64,000 nt of DNA from Protula sp. h YS-2021 (Eukaryota > Annelida > Polychaeta > Sabellida > Serpulidae): the NCBI GenBank assembly GCA_949752745.1, contig OX457026.1, forward strand, positions 37,676,723-37,740,722, in the 5' to 3' direction. How positions within the stretch are numbered: position 1 is the first letter of the stretch; each line of letters starts with the position of its first letter. The translations under genes and the position numbers were made by a program. The notes under the pieces are model-generated. The model was not told where the DNA came from, searched no databases, and saw only the letters and a list, made by a program, of their open reading frames with translations. Of the stretch, positions 45,945-57,689 are shown piece by piece.

Positions 45945-48900
45945 CTAGGCGTTGATGTCTATGAGCGTTCTGACAACATTAGAGTGGCTATCATTAGCAC
46001 GTTTACGTGCCGGCTTCAGCAAATGTGGTCCAGGCTGCAAGATAAATTAAAACAGCTGTCTACTCAACTATTCATCCATAGCTATATAACAATCACATGC
46101 ATATACTAAAAAAAAAAGAACTAGCTATTTTTGAATTATTTTTTTTATCCTTTGTCTTGTCAAGACTTAATAAAATTTGAATTTAAAAGTGCAATACTAA
46201 TTTCATACATTTACATTTTTGGGAATTAGACATTAAGTTGCTTTGGAAGAAGGACTGACAAAGTGTATGTCTTTGAGAAACCAAACAAATAATACAAATG
46301 ACACGGTCAAACAACAATTACGTCTATAAGAGTTTAGAAATGAGCAACGGGTTAACAAAACGATGCCAAAAAACTTATAACAGCAGCGACCGACTACAAC
46401 AAGCAAAGACAGAGCTTAAATAAGTTATGATTCTCAGCAACCGTAACAGTTTAACTATATCTGCTCCGCTGATCGATCAAACTCTTTCTAAGACAAACTT
46501 ACTCTCTTCGTTACTTCGTTTCTGTCTTACTTGATTTCTAAACCGGTCTTTAATGTAACATATTGGAATTATAAATGATGCACGAAACATTCAAAAGAAA
46601 ATAAGGAACAAAAAAAAGTAAAATAAGCTCATGCTGCACAGTTTTACTAATAAGTGTAAATCCTGTCAGCGAACAGTTTTCTCAGTCTCCGTTAATTTAT
46701 CCTTTAATCTTTTCTAATAGTTTGAAATAGCAGACACTGTATGTACTTACTGGCGTTTCTGACCAAGACCTGTCCGAGTGATTGGGAGATTCTGGTGTAT
46801 TTTCCTTTTCTGGACTCGTATTTAAGCGTGCAAATGAGAACTTTCGCTTAAGCGCGTTGTGAATGAGCGAGGCAGCGTCATTCGAGTCCTCTCTCGCTTT
46901 GTCCCGAATAGGTGTGCCACCCGGCGATCTGTGTGCAGAGAGTAGTCATTAAGATGTGTCAGTATTTTTGAGCCAATGAAACTGATATATCAAAACAGCT
47001 GTGGCATTCAGAGGGTTTGCAAGTACTGCCAGGCCTACAGGCCCCGCACTAACGCCTGAGGGATAAAGCACAACCGGGCTGTATCGAATGTACGGCAATC
47101 TGACAGGGGTGCACATAAGAATTTTTCCACCTTCGCCAAGTTGGCGAAGGCCGTTCGGCTCACCTTCGCCAAATTAACCCTCTTACTAAAACTGTAACTT
47201 AATTTGTTTATTGCATCTAAACTATACATATTCTTAACTATATGGTCCAGTTTATGTCTTTATAGAACTACATCGGTAGTTATTCAATCCATCTTTGCGA
47301 AGGTGAATCTGTTCACCTTCGCCAAATGAATTTAACCTTCGCCATGGCGAAATGCGAAGGTCTTATGTGAACCCCTGATTCAATCTTACCTTGCTAACGA
47401 CGATGATTTCAACTTCACTTTCCCAATATCTTTCAAAACAGCAGACATATCGATCTGTTTTCCCGGGGCGGCCTTGGCTTTACTGATGGAGCCGCCCTTC
47501 TCTTTCTTTCGCTACAATAGACATGAGATCATGAAGTTAATTGGGCATTCTAGCACCTGCCGAGATAAACAAAGACCTCCTAAAACATTTGAACCTTTCT
47601 TTCGGGACTTGGTATACGATATGTTATTGAACATTTTCCGTTCTTGTTTTTTTTCCAAATCAACAAGAATTGAATGGAAATACTAATTCTTCTGTCGCTT
47701 GTGAAAACAACAAAATAAACTGCAATTTTAAAGTTACATATGCAGCTGCAGCTGCCTAAGGTTTGACAGTCTGAGCCGTCGAAATTGCCCCGTTTTACCG
47801 GCGTTAAAGTTTCAACGTAGAAATGCGGTCGTTAAAAACCCTGATAATGTGAAAAACGTTGCCATTTTATTTGATATGTTGACAATTTTTTTTTTCAATA
47901 TTAAATCGACTTTTCCGGGTATTACTTTAACGCTTAATGCCATGAATTTCGAGGGATGCAGTCCCGTATTTTCTGTTCTTTACCTCCGCTATGATCTCTT
48001 GCACTGACTTGTGATGCGCATTTATGGGAGCTGGTGGAGGAGGAGGAGGTGGTGGTGGTGGAGGGGGTGGTGGAGCTACCATGGGTGGGGGTGGGGGAGG
48101 CCCAGCATCACTGTTTAGCGGCAAGACACCTCCTAAAACAGAACGCACGCAAAAAAAGTTTAATTAAGATAAGTTACAGAGGTATATCTCCAAGAAAGCT
48201 TTGCCTTAAATCAATAAATTATAACTTACATCTTCAGGAGACTGCCGTATTCTCTTATAAATGCTTCAAAAGCTTACTTATTACCAAATCCCCTAAAAGA
48301 TTACACAAAATTCCGATAACGTACATCCCCGACAAAATACAGTACATTATTACTCGTGCAAGAACGACTTTTTAATTGAAACTTTTCTTTTCCACATGGA
48401 GCACTTTCACAAGATATCAACCACTCACGTGTTATTCATTTCACTTCACTGTTAACAGAATATTGTACTAAAAACCTATCATTGTGTCTCTCCAACCGAG
48501 GTTTGAGAGACACAATGATGTGTGTTCTGTGTGTCTTTATGTGTTTGGCTGTTAACAAAATGTTTTGTGCAAGGTATCTTGAAAAAAGTAAAGTTGGATA
48601 CACTTCAAACTTGTTTATTCCTTGTGTGGTTCGGACATTTCTATAAAGTTTTACCGCGTGTTAATACTAAGGAAGGTGTATAACGTCATTACGCAAACAT
48701 ATTGTGCGCAAAATGTCTTAGCCATTGAACGTCGGAGAACGTACAGACTTGGTGGCATTGTTGCTCGATAGATCCGAAAGATTCTGTCAAATTTTGTCAG
48801 AGTAAAACGAACGTGTATGGCATGTGGCGTAAAATACGTATATGTTATAAACAAGATCTTGTGTGAAAAATATCGAAAAGAAGAAAAAAAAGAAAAAAAA

Positions 48901-51900
48901 CGGAAAGTCGTATTTTACATGGCTATTCCTTTGGTCACTCGGACAGCTCTATACATTTCTGGCGCGTGTAGCGAAATCAAATAGGTATATGGCGTCACTG
49001 CGGAGGGATCTTATTTGCAAGATTTCTTGGCCACTGAACATTGGTAGTATTTGGGATTTGTTGGGATTGTTGCTTGGAAGGTTCCGAAGATTTTGTCACA
49101 TGTTGTTGGGAGTGAAACATGCGACGGCTCCATATGACGTCATTGCGTAAAAACAGTTATCTGTTGAGAAGCAAAGTATCTCGATAACAGACAAGCGGGT
49201 CAACTCCAAACTTTAGTCTATCCCAGAATAAGTCGAACGGTTTTTGTTAAACTTTAATCTAGTATAGAAAATTCAGGAACGCGTATGGCGCCGTAACATA
49301 AGGTTGTTACGTGACCTATTTTCCAGTCGCTGAATCTAACCACTCCTTCTCCATTTTGTCGACTCTTGCTATCTAAGCAGCGTGATTAAACTACGCTGGG
49401 TATTTCATTGCACTAATTATAAACAGTTTATCGGTTGAATAGTGTGGCATGCAGTTTTACTTAAGCAGTTGTACAGGACCCATTAAGTGGGGGTAGATTA
49501 AAGAAGATTTTGGACCATCATGGGTGCTGAACACGTGTTTTTTTTTTTTTTTTTTTTTGGGGGGGGGGGGGGGGGCTGAGTGGTTAAGGAGGTATCCCAT
49601 AATTAAAAAATGTTGTATATTACAAGTTATACCTTGACTTGGAATACCTTGACGGCCATTCCATATATTATTGTTTACAAAAACAAGAAATTAAAATGGG
49701 TCTCAATTGAAAGTCTACGAGAGATTCCTGTACACTAGTGTTCGGAAATGAGCCCCGACCGAACGGGCTCCGAGCGAAGACGTCGAGCCCCGGACCGAAA
49801 CCGCCCGCATTTCGGTTATTTCTTTCCCCAAATAAGTTTTTTTCCTATAGATAGATACACAGTGCATTTTCAGTAAGAACATTCATCTTGCTTGTGTTAT
49901 GCTCTCGGTTCAGGGTTGAGATTTCGCGGTCGCCCGGTCGCCCGTGGCGACCAACTTTTGGCTCGGGCGACCATCTTTTTCGAGTTGGTCGCCTGAGTGG
50001 CGACTAACTTTTTCTGAATATTTTCAGGTAAATACTGTTGATGATTTTAAACACCATTTTACGTGAAAATGACTTTTGTAGAAATTTTGCTTTCATATCG
50101 TTTTCATATTTGAAATAAATTTCGTCTGAAATAGTATTCAAAGTGAAAGGATATAAACAGTTAAGGATTATAAGTGCTTTCGAATCGGATAAAGGTATCT
50201 AAACAGATAAGGATTATAAGTGACTTCAAGTTGGATAAAAACATCAAAATGTGGAGGTACATAGAAGGTGCGAAAAAAAACCAGATATGAAACAGAAGAG
50301 AAGTGGAGAGCAAAGTTTGGAGAGCAGCAAGGAATAGGAGAAGTTCAAGCCACACAGGTAGATACACAGCGGCTGGAAATCAAAACACATGTGGCTATAC
50401 GAAGAAAATGACAAAATGTACTGTTCATATCGCGTCGAATTTTTTGGAAATATTCAAGTTGGACGGAAAAAGAATGCATTTGCACAGGAGGGTTGTTCTT
50501 CTGCAAAAAATGTTGTTGTTTTTTTTTCATTTGAAGCGGGCTAGACAAATTTTTACGAAAATTGCGCCGGGCGACTAACTTTTGTGCCGGACGACTAACT
50601 TTTGTGCCGGGCGACTAACTTTTGTGCCAGGCGACTAACTTTTGGAGGTCGACCACAAAATTTTACGATGTCTCAACCCTGCGGTCATTATTTGTTGGAT
50701 GTAAAACGAACCCTATTGCTCTTCAAACAGGCGTTGCGCATAATAAGTACCTTTTCAAACACAGGAGTTTCAAGTATATATGCGGTGTAGGTGCAACAAG
50801 CACAGTGAGGTGAAGCTTGAAATGGGGGATGGAAAGGGCAATTGAGAAGCCAATCAGTTTGTGTGCTCTGATGAGCAGGCATTAAGCGTACTGAGTAACA
50901 CTCACCTTTTAAAAAGTGCTGTTTATTTGTTGTTTATTTTTTGCCCCTTTTACATTATGCTTGTGATTACTATATTCTCCGAGAAGGCTTGCAAAAAGGG
51001 CAACTCACTGGTTCGAAAAAAAGTGTCATTCAAGGGGTTGATCAATCATTCGTTGTTAAAGAGACTGGGCGGACTTTCTTATAAAAAGGAAAAGGTAAAG
51101 CAGAAATTTTCTGCGACGAAAAACTAAAATGACACAACAGAATATGATTTGGGGGCACGAGAGTTGCTGTATGGCCCGGCAGGATACAGTTGAGGGTTTT
51201 TCGTCTGAAAACTCTCGGGCCCCGCGAGTCCCTATTGAACAAAATAATGCGAGCCCCGAATCGAAAATTTCGGCAAAATTGCGAATTCTACTGCACACTG
51301 ATGTTTTGTGTGCACTGATCACTGTAGTTTAGTTCGTGTCAAATCATTGTTTTGTATTGCACATGCAGCGAGCTGTAGATGTGATCTAAATTTGCATAAA
51401 GCATTGTGTAAAGCGTGACGTCACTACTAACCAGGCATCCATTGTTTTTTGGCCATTTGTTCTTGCGTCACAACTAAAACTGCTATTTGCTGTTGTAATC
51501 TGCAAAGGTAAACGCTGAGATGTTAAAACATGTCACACACAAACATCGTTCTTTTTCACGACTTTTCGAATATAAAATTAAATTTCGGTTGTATTAACAC
51601 AGAAATATGTTACTGCAGAATGTTTTCTTTTTTTTGTGTGAGTGTGATAGTGATCTGGGAAATATATTCCTGAAAAGCAAACTATAACAAGCCAGATATC
51701 CGGCTTTTAATATCTCATTCCTTTGCCCAAAATGAAAGCTTTGGCGCTTTTCTTGTACTTTGTGTCCTCGCAGCTTACCTTTTAACCTCTTCTTCCAGAG
51801 CGGATATTTTGCCCGTGGCCTCAGCCGCCTCGTTCTCTGTGACCTTGACCGGCGAGTGGCCGCTTGTAGAGCGCCCAGACACACAGCCAGTGCTGTAGCC

Positions 51901-54336
51901 AGACTCCGGCTGACTCTGCGATCCTGAACCCCGGGATTAAAATAAAATCACATGAATCAATGCTTCTTGATTTCAACATCCAGTGAAACAATCCATAAAT
52001 CGTTCAAAAACTTATTTGAAGTAATCTAGTTTTTAAGTAATAAGCGTCCATGGAAACTACAGACAAAGAGGAAAAGACGCGTGTTTTAACGCCGATGTTA
52101 ACTATGTAGAAGCAAACAATTCACTTAAAACAACGCTGCACATTTGGTAGCGCAGACTCACCACCGCAGCAGCACGACTTGGACATGAACCGGTGCTGTG
52201 CCCTGGCGGACGGCGCGATGGGTGTGGAATGCGTTACGTGAATTTCACTGTGATCCATGGTTGTGTTTCTGTGTTGTCGCTTCCTCCGAGTCTTACAATG
52301 GCAACTGGGAAAAACTTGAGATCTATAATAATAATAAAAAAAAATTTTGCTGAATATTGAAAAAAATAAAAAGAACAATACGCGCTGATAAATTACTGTA
52401 ACTTTATCAGGGACATGATTGCACAGTAACGCAGCTTTCTAAATATAAATCATCCACAGGTACACCAAACCTAAATGGGCTGTAATGTCGCAGTAAATAC
52501 AACAGTGTGACATAATATTGAGCATGCGAAGTGAATGAGAGCATACCTGTTTCGGATGCCGGGTTCACCGTAATCATGTATGAGCCAGGGCACGTCAGAG
52601 AGGTCGACGGGTATGGGGACATACCAGAATTGTTCTTGTTCACTTTTCTCGTGAGCAGACTCATCAGCCAGTGCGCTTATCAAGTCTTTCTGTAAAAGAA
52701 CATGAGTTTTGCCGCACAACTGGCTTTGAAAAGCAAATGAAGGAATTTGTGTATTACTTGATTCTCAGGCTGATATTGAGCTTTTACACAATCAACTATC
52801 AACTCGAGCCGCATTGCAAAAATGGCTTTGCAAAAAAAAAGAAAAAAAATTTACTACGACTCGAGGAGTACGTCTATCCCCCGTGGGGGATATGGTTTGT
52901 GTAAGGCTGTTGCGTGTTGACTGCGCAAAAAAAAATTTACAAGTGGAAGGATGTAAGTCGACGTAGTGTCTAACATTTAGACGGATCAATCCATTAACCA
53001 GTATTCGCGTGAGACTGTCGTAGGTACGCTAAGTACAGCGCCGATTTTGAAAAATTCGCCATTTTGTCAAGTCCCATCCGGAAAATGCTTGATCACTGCA
53101 CTGCGGAAGGTGCCAGGGAGCCCGTGTGCAGAATTTGAAACGAATCCATTCATTTATGTGGCCTGTAGACGCGTGAGACTGCCGTATATATAAAGTCCAG
53201 TGCCAATTTTCAAATGTCCGCCATTTCGTCAATTTTTGGTCGATCCGGAAAATTCTTGGTCACTGCACTGCGGAAGGTTCCAGAGAAGCCGTGTACAAAA
53301 TTTGAAACGAATCCGTCTATTAATGTGGCATGAAGACGCGTGAGACTGCAGTATATACGCTACGTCCAGTGCCGATTTTCAAAAGTCCGCCATTTTGTCA
53401 ATTTTTGGCCGATCCGGAAAATTCTTGGTTACTGCACTGCGGAAGGTTCTAGAGAAGCCGTGTACAAAATTTGAAACGAATTTGCCTATTAATGTGGCTT
53501 GTAGACGCGTGAGACTGCCGTATATATAAAGCCCAGTGCCAATTTTCAAATGTCCGCCATTTCGTCAATTTTTGGCCGATTCGGAAAATTCTTGGTCACT
53601 GCACTGCGGAACGTTCCAGAGAAGCCGTGTACAAAATTTGAAACGAATCCGTCTATTAATGTGGCCTGTAGACGCGTGAGACTGCCGTATATACGCTACG
53701 TCCAGTGCCAATTTTCAAAACTCCGCCATTTTGTCAATTTTTGGCCGATCCGGAAAATTCTTGGTCACTGCCCTGCGGAAGGTTCCAGAGAAGCCGTGTA
53801 CCAAATTTGAAACGAATCCGTCTATTAATGTGGCCTGTAGGCGCGTGAGACTGAAGCGTGACAGACGGACAGACGGACAGACAGACGGACAGACCGAAAA
53901 GTTCAAAACTATATCCCTCCGTTTCACGGGGGATAAAAAAAAAAAACGTTCTTTACGTAAAGCCCAGATATTTTTTACATATGGGTTTATAACGCTTATT
54001 TCTTGTAAGTTGTAAGATTTTGCAGTCGCTTGGGTGACGACTAACTTTTCTCGACATTTCAAGGTAAACGAGTCGCACGATAATGCTTGTTATGAGCATC
54101 TGACTTTACAAAGTTATAGTTTACTCTAAAGCCTACGGTTATTAGGCGCTTCGGAGAAGAAAAACATGGAACTATATCTACTGTCGCCGAAAACGAAAAT
54201 CAGATCCCACTACGCAGCGCACAGATCTACTTACGCGAAAGTGGAGTCGGCCATCTGTTCCTTCCGGAAATAAGTGACTGATATAGCGTACAAGCCCGTA
54301 ACGCCCGGCTCTTTCTTTTTCTTCCATGTCATCCAT
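45945..54336 (-). CDS. MTFR1: Mitochondrial fission regulator 1 family protein
   Basis: MTFR1-family proteins act at mitochondria and influence fission and respiratory function. Nine minus-strand coding exons join in exact phase to 379 codons plus stop: 54336-54235, 52689-52547, 52304-52162, 51923-51779, 51499-51432, 48132-47984, 47511-47390, 46928-46751 and 46034-45945. The start is ATG in MDDMEEKERAGRYGLVR. A short coiled-coil spans the exon 4/5 junction (ENEAAEATGKISALEEEVKR then LQQQIAVLVVTQEQ), as in MTFR1. A proline-rich block (residues ~212-236) has an uninterrupted polyproline run. It is followed by VQEIIAE, DMSAVLKDIGKVKLK (~271-285), SPGGTPIRD (292-300), DAASLIHNALKRKF and the C-terminal GPHLLKPARKR. 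These are diagnostic of the family; MTFR1, MTFR1L and MTFR2 cannot be separated here. Oddities are a Cys cluster (KSCCCGG, ~126-132) and introns loaded with transposable elements. A possible poly(A) signal lies at 45888-45883. Confidence 0.92.
47104..47377. mobile_element. CTTCGCC-type miniature element beside an MTFR1 splice donor
   Basis: The left end CAGGGGTGCACATAAGA and the reverse complement of the right end, CAGGGGTTCACATAAGACC, are TIRs. The interior carries repeated CACCTTCGCCAA in both orientations. It is 274 bp and lies in intron 7 of the MTFR1-like gene; its edge is 12 bp from the splice donor of exon 7 (47390). Confidence 0.75.
48478..48519. other. Perfect 15-bp inverted repeat
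   Basis: ATCATTGTGTCTCTC (48478-48492) and GAGAGACACAATGAT (48505-48519) flank a 12-base loop. It lies at the edge of the 48.5-49.3 kb tandem repeat. Confidence 0.8.
48520..49300. repeat. ~150-170 bp tandem repeat, about 4 units, in an MTFR1 intron
   Basis: Each unit has a version of GCAAAATGTCTTAGCCATTGAAC, TTGGTGGCATTGTTGCTC, GAT(C)CGAAAGATTCTGTCA and ATATGGCGTCACTGCG. Units start near 48535, 48690, 48990 and 49150. A related single unit is at 42140-42415. Confidence 0.65.
49540..49575. repeat. Poly-T/poly-G run
   Basis: A ~20-base T run is joined to a ~17-base G run, similar in form to 30159-30190. Confidence 0.9.
49911..50681. mobile_element. GTCGCC-type element, long copy
   Basis: The ends CAGGGTTGAGATTTCG and TGTCTCAACCCTG are TIRs. 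The left side has GGCGACCAACTTTT and GGTCGCCTGAGTGGCGACTA. The right side has four tandem units of GGGCGACTAACTTTTGTGCC. The flanks CGGTT (49906-49910) and CGGTC (50682-50686) match at 4 of 5, supporting a 5-bp target duplication as in 25540-25742. It lies in MTFR1 intron 5. The interior has no transposase. Confidence 0.8.
52875..53936. mobile_element. TATCCCCCGT-ended element with internal ~168-bp tandem array
   Basis: The left end TATCCCCCGTGGGGGATATG and the reverse complement of the right end, TATCCCCCGTGAAACGGAGG, share a terminal ~10 bp and then GGGATAT. Inside are five ~168-bp units (CGCCATTTTGTCAA near 53059, 53221, 53390, 53557 and 53726). Each contains TTTGGCCGATCCGGAAAATT, CACTGCGGAAGGTTCCAGAG and GAAACGAATCCGTCTATTAA. 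A GACAGACGGACAGACGG microsatellite follows at the right. It lies in intron 1 of the MTFR1-like gene. Non-coding. Confidence 0.75.
54014..54062. repeat. Fragment of GTCGCC-type element
   Basis: CAGTCGCTTGGGTGACGACT, AACTTTTC and CATTTCAAGGTAAA match part of the left half of 49911-50681 in order. No ends are preserved. Confidence 0.4.
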
Positions 54337-55639
54337 CTACTATAAAGAGAAAATGAAAGCTTTTATCTCTATTACGACTTGCGTCCGCACATCTGTTCGG
54401 CCCTAAAGGTAGCAACCTAAGGCATTCACGCAACAACACACCCTCACCTGGCAAAAAATGGCAGATGGCAAGTCCGGCTGACCAAGTTTCCTGTTTGCTC
54501 GTGCCAAATATTCGATCGGCCGTTTCATTAGTTTATCCCGATTTTTTTTCAATCCAGATAATGAATCAAAAAGACTGTATCTTACTCTTTATGACCTTAC
54601 ATATATTTTGCATTATTACTGACTTGTTCCTTTTCTCTATTAGAAAAAAAGCAAATCTGAAATTAAAATATCGTGCATACAGAGAAAAAAAGTAACAGTG
54701 GTTACTGCGCGTGTGTTAATATTAATTTAAATGACATACACTTACAGAGAGGCTAACATGCGTCTCAAAGACGCAAGGCCAAAACAACACGACAAAACAA
54801 TTATAAAGAACAATGCGTATTGTGCACATGCCACTAGGCCCAATGATTTAATTAAGAAACAATGCGTTCATTAGTGTTACACTGGGAAACGTTTCATCCA
54901 ACAAACTGATGTAAATGTAATTCTTATCATATTATGACAGAGGAATAGTTCTAGGATGGGGTGTGAGCTGAATGTTATTAAACGGAAAGATATTTACACA
55001 GACAGCATTGTGATTCATTTGTGTTTACTTTCACTACAGGTCTCACTGGGGATTCTAAACGGCGTCGTCACAAAGGAACAAGCTTTTATCAGAACGTTTT
55101 TCTCACTTAACAAGTTTTAAGTGACAATAGTTTTTTTTTTCAGTACATAGCTCAGAATATTCTCTTATTAAATAGTGCAGAACTTCGTGGCCTGCCTTCT
55201 AGCATTAAACAGTGCTTCCTCTTTTACAGAACCACGTGGCCTGCTTTCTCGCACTACCTAGTGCCTACTCTTTGATAAACTTCATGACCTGTCTTCTTTC
55301 ATTACCCATCAGTTAAAACATAAAAGGAGACGCATGCGCTCATCAGGGGCCAGGTTATATAATTATCTACCATGTGAATCCGGAACAGTTATTTTGACGT
55401 TAAAAGAACGTATGTTCTGTTTTGCCAATTTTATGTACTGTTCAATTTCATGTTTCCCTCTTTGGACTTTTTTAAACGTTTACTTTGCACTTAAAAAAAT
55501 ACTTATTTAAAAAGAAACTTTTGTAATTGGTTTTAAGGTGCAATAATTATATTTCAATGAAGAAAGTTTGGAAATATTTTAGGTTTGACAAAGTTATTAA
55601 GGTTTAGAAGCTCCGATTCAGATCGCTCTTACTTTTACT
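54337..55639. other. Upstream of MTFR1-like gene, no gene recognised
   Basis: An acceptor (TTTATAG) at ~54340 just upstream of the ATG suggests a further non-coding 5' exon, not located. At 55180-55310 three ~65-bp units repeat (CAGAAC(T/C)(T/A)CGTGGCCTGC(C/T)TTCT...GCATTA). The rest is AT-rich with no recognisable structure. Confidence 0.5.
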
Positions 55640-56894
55640 CCATATATCTCTCTATCAGAGCCACGACGCTTTCTATTGTTCAACTAATGGGGTCAACTTA
55701 ATGTTTTGAGGAATCTCTCCTGCACATAGTTACCCTTATCCAAACAGATACTGGACGCTCATGTACAATATACCCTTTTTGTAAAGCAGGTACAATTTTT
55801 CATGGGCTGCACCTCTTTTATTTGTTAGACTGCAGAAAAGCTGGCTACCGCACTCAGCTGTCAAATTTGTGTTTGCCTTCCGGGTTTTAAATGTCCTGTG
55901 ACTAAGGCCCAGTTACCAAAAACTTAAAAGGGGGTTATGGATTATCTATAAAACATATACTCAGATAATTGAAAGAGGCATAATTGAGCATAAATTTATT
56001 CTGCACACCCGTAATATTGAACACATAATCTCTGCGATGCTTTTTAAATATAAACTTAAAAGTTTTGGTAACGTGCAAAATTCATTGCCACTTTTTTCAC
56101 GAAGTAACCAGGCTCCCTGTATGTAAACACATGTCAATCACTGTGGGAAACTTGTAGTTATTATCGTTCGAGGCACAGAACATCGTACTTGGTTAAATTA
56201 CAGATTGGTCTATCAGCTGCAGAAGACTATCATGACTAATAATAAGAATCTCATGGTGAAATAACCATCACAAACGCTGCTTTCACATTAACACAACACA
56301 TTTTCGGTTTTGTCAATTACGATGAGCTGTTCAATTTCATGTTTCTCACCTTGTAATCTTTTTTAAAGAAACCGTAACAAAGAAGTTGTATTTCATTGCC
56401 GTTGTACTTTTAGCATACGGTAATAACGACCTGTGGGTCGTTGCATTTCGCACAAAATCATCACAGTGCTGCCTCAAATTGAGCGCAGTTGACGTGTATA
56501 TCGTTGACGTGTGTATGGTTATATAGCCAGGAACTGGAGCAATAGGCCGATCATTCAGTAGCGACCCGCTTCTTGAAGCCAGTGTTAGATTTATATTTCC
56601 ACATTGCTGTGACATTTCGTACCAGTTGAATAGGGGCTATTCTATAGCTGGTTTCTTCTAAGCCGATTCGTACTTACGAGTTAAAGTTGTCGAAATTTTT
56701 TGCGTTTTGACTGAATTCGGTTGAAATAAGGTATAAAGAAATGATAGCAAGAACAGGCAAAAATCAACAAAATTACATTTCACCAGAAACATACTCATAC
56801 AATATGGCTGAAACCGACTAGCAAAATCAGTAGTCGACTAGTCGGACCTAATAGTCGCGACTAGTCGAAGGTTTATATATATATATATATATAT

Positions 56895-57575
56895 GGATTC
56901 CGGACAGAACCCCCCGGGACCAAACCCCCCGGGACCGAACCCCCCGCGCGCATAACCCCCTATGCCAAAACCCCCCATATGGACAGGACCAAACCCCCCT
57001 CCCCACTCCAACAATGATATTTGAACTTTTAAGCAGTATCGGATATACCGAGGACCAACAACACTATTGAAGGGTGGCACCGCAAAATGCAAGCTGCCGT
57101 TGCTGCTCAACACCCCAATCTATGGCGGTTCCTGGACATTCTTCGACGAGAACAGAGCCTAAACAATGTCACCATAAACCAAATTATAGGCGGTCACTTT
57201 CCAGAACCACGACGACAGCAAAGTGTCCAAACAGGAAATAGGAAAGCGCACATTGTTCGTGACTTTCGCAACAGAAACATCTTAGATTTTCTCAGAGGAA
57301 TAGCTCACAATATTCAGTTTTAAACCAACAGTGACTGTTGACATTAGTCAGTTGTAGTCATCGTAGTAAAACAGCTTTTGCAAAATGTTGTACAAATGAA
57401 CTACATCTCAAGTTATAAAATCATTATTCAATAAACGTGTGTTTAAATTTGACATATTATACTGGCTTTTTGAGAGAGGGGGTTTGGCCCGATCGGGGGG
57501 TTTTGGCGCGGGGGTTATGCGCGCGGGGGGTTGGGTTCCGAGAGGTTTAGTCCCGGGGGGTTCTGTCCTAGACCC
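56895..57575 (+). mobile_element. Nested MULE-derived mini-element, ~100-bp CCCCCC-rich TIRs
   Basis: The left terminus GGATTCCGGACAGAACCCCC and the reverse complement of the right terminus, GGGTCTAGGACAGAACCCCC, continue as matching TIRs for ~100 bp (CGGGACCAAACC, CGCGCGCATAACCCCC, GCCAAAACCCCCC). The flanks TATATATAT / TATAATATT could be an imperfect 9-bp target duplication, the usual size for MULEs. It contains the C-terminal part of a MULE transposase only. Confidence 0.85.
57048..57323 (+). pseudogene. MULE transposase, C-terminal fragment
   Basis: The frame is open to a TAA at 57321-57323 and contains PRTNNTIEGWHRKMQ (57048-57092). This matches the conserved (R)TNNAxEGWHxxxQ signature after the MULE DDE domain. 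It is followed by AQHPNLWRFLDILRREQSL and a C-terminus ending DFLRGIAHNIQF. The catalytic DDE region is absent. The peptide has no internal stops, so the element is recent, or was mobilised with this piece kept. It could be a deletion derivative moved by an intact MULE elsewhere. Confidence 0.75.
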
Positions 57576-57689
57576 TATAATATTTGTGTCATGTACGAGT
57601 GCATAACTAATTTACTTATTTACAAGAGTACACATTATTGCTTAAAAAATTATAACACTTGTTTATTTTGTAAACCTTTCGAGGTAGCT

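Noticed and set aside
48034..48375. Plus-strand open frame over the proline-rich exon
   Set aside because: It is the antisense shadow of MTFR1 exon 6 (47984-48132); the minus-strand reading has correct splice phases.
49738..51300. Larger TIR element framed by GAGCCCCGA motifs around the GTCGCC element
   Set aside because: GTTCGGAAATGAGCCCCGAC at 49740 and the inverse of 51240-51300 are somewhat alike, but the ends do not align cleanly and no target duplication is visible.
56838..57113. Glycine-rich 91-codon minus-strand ORF
   Set aside because: It is the translation of the C/G-run TIR of the MULE-derived element.
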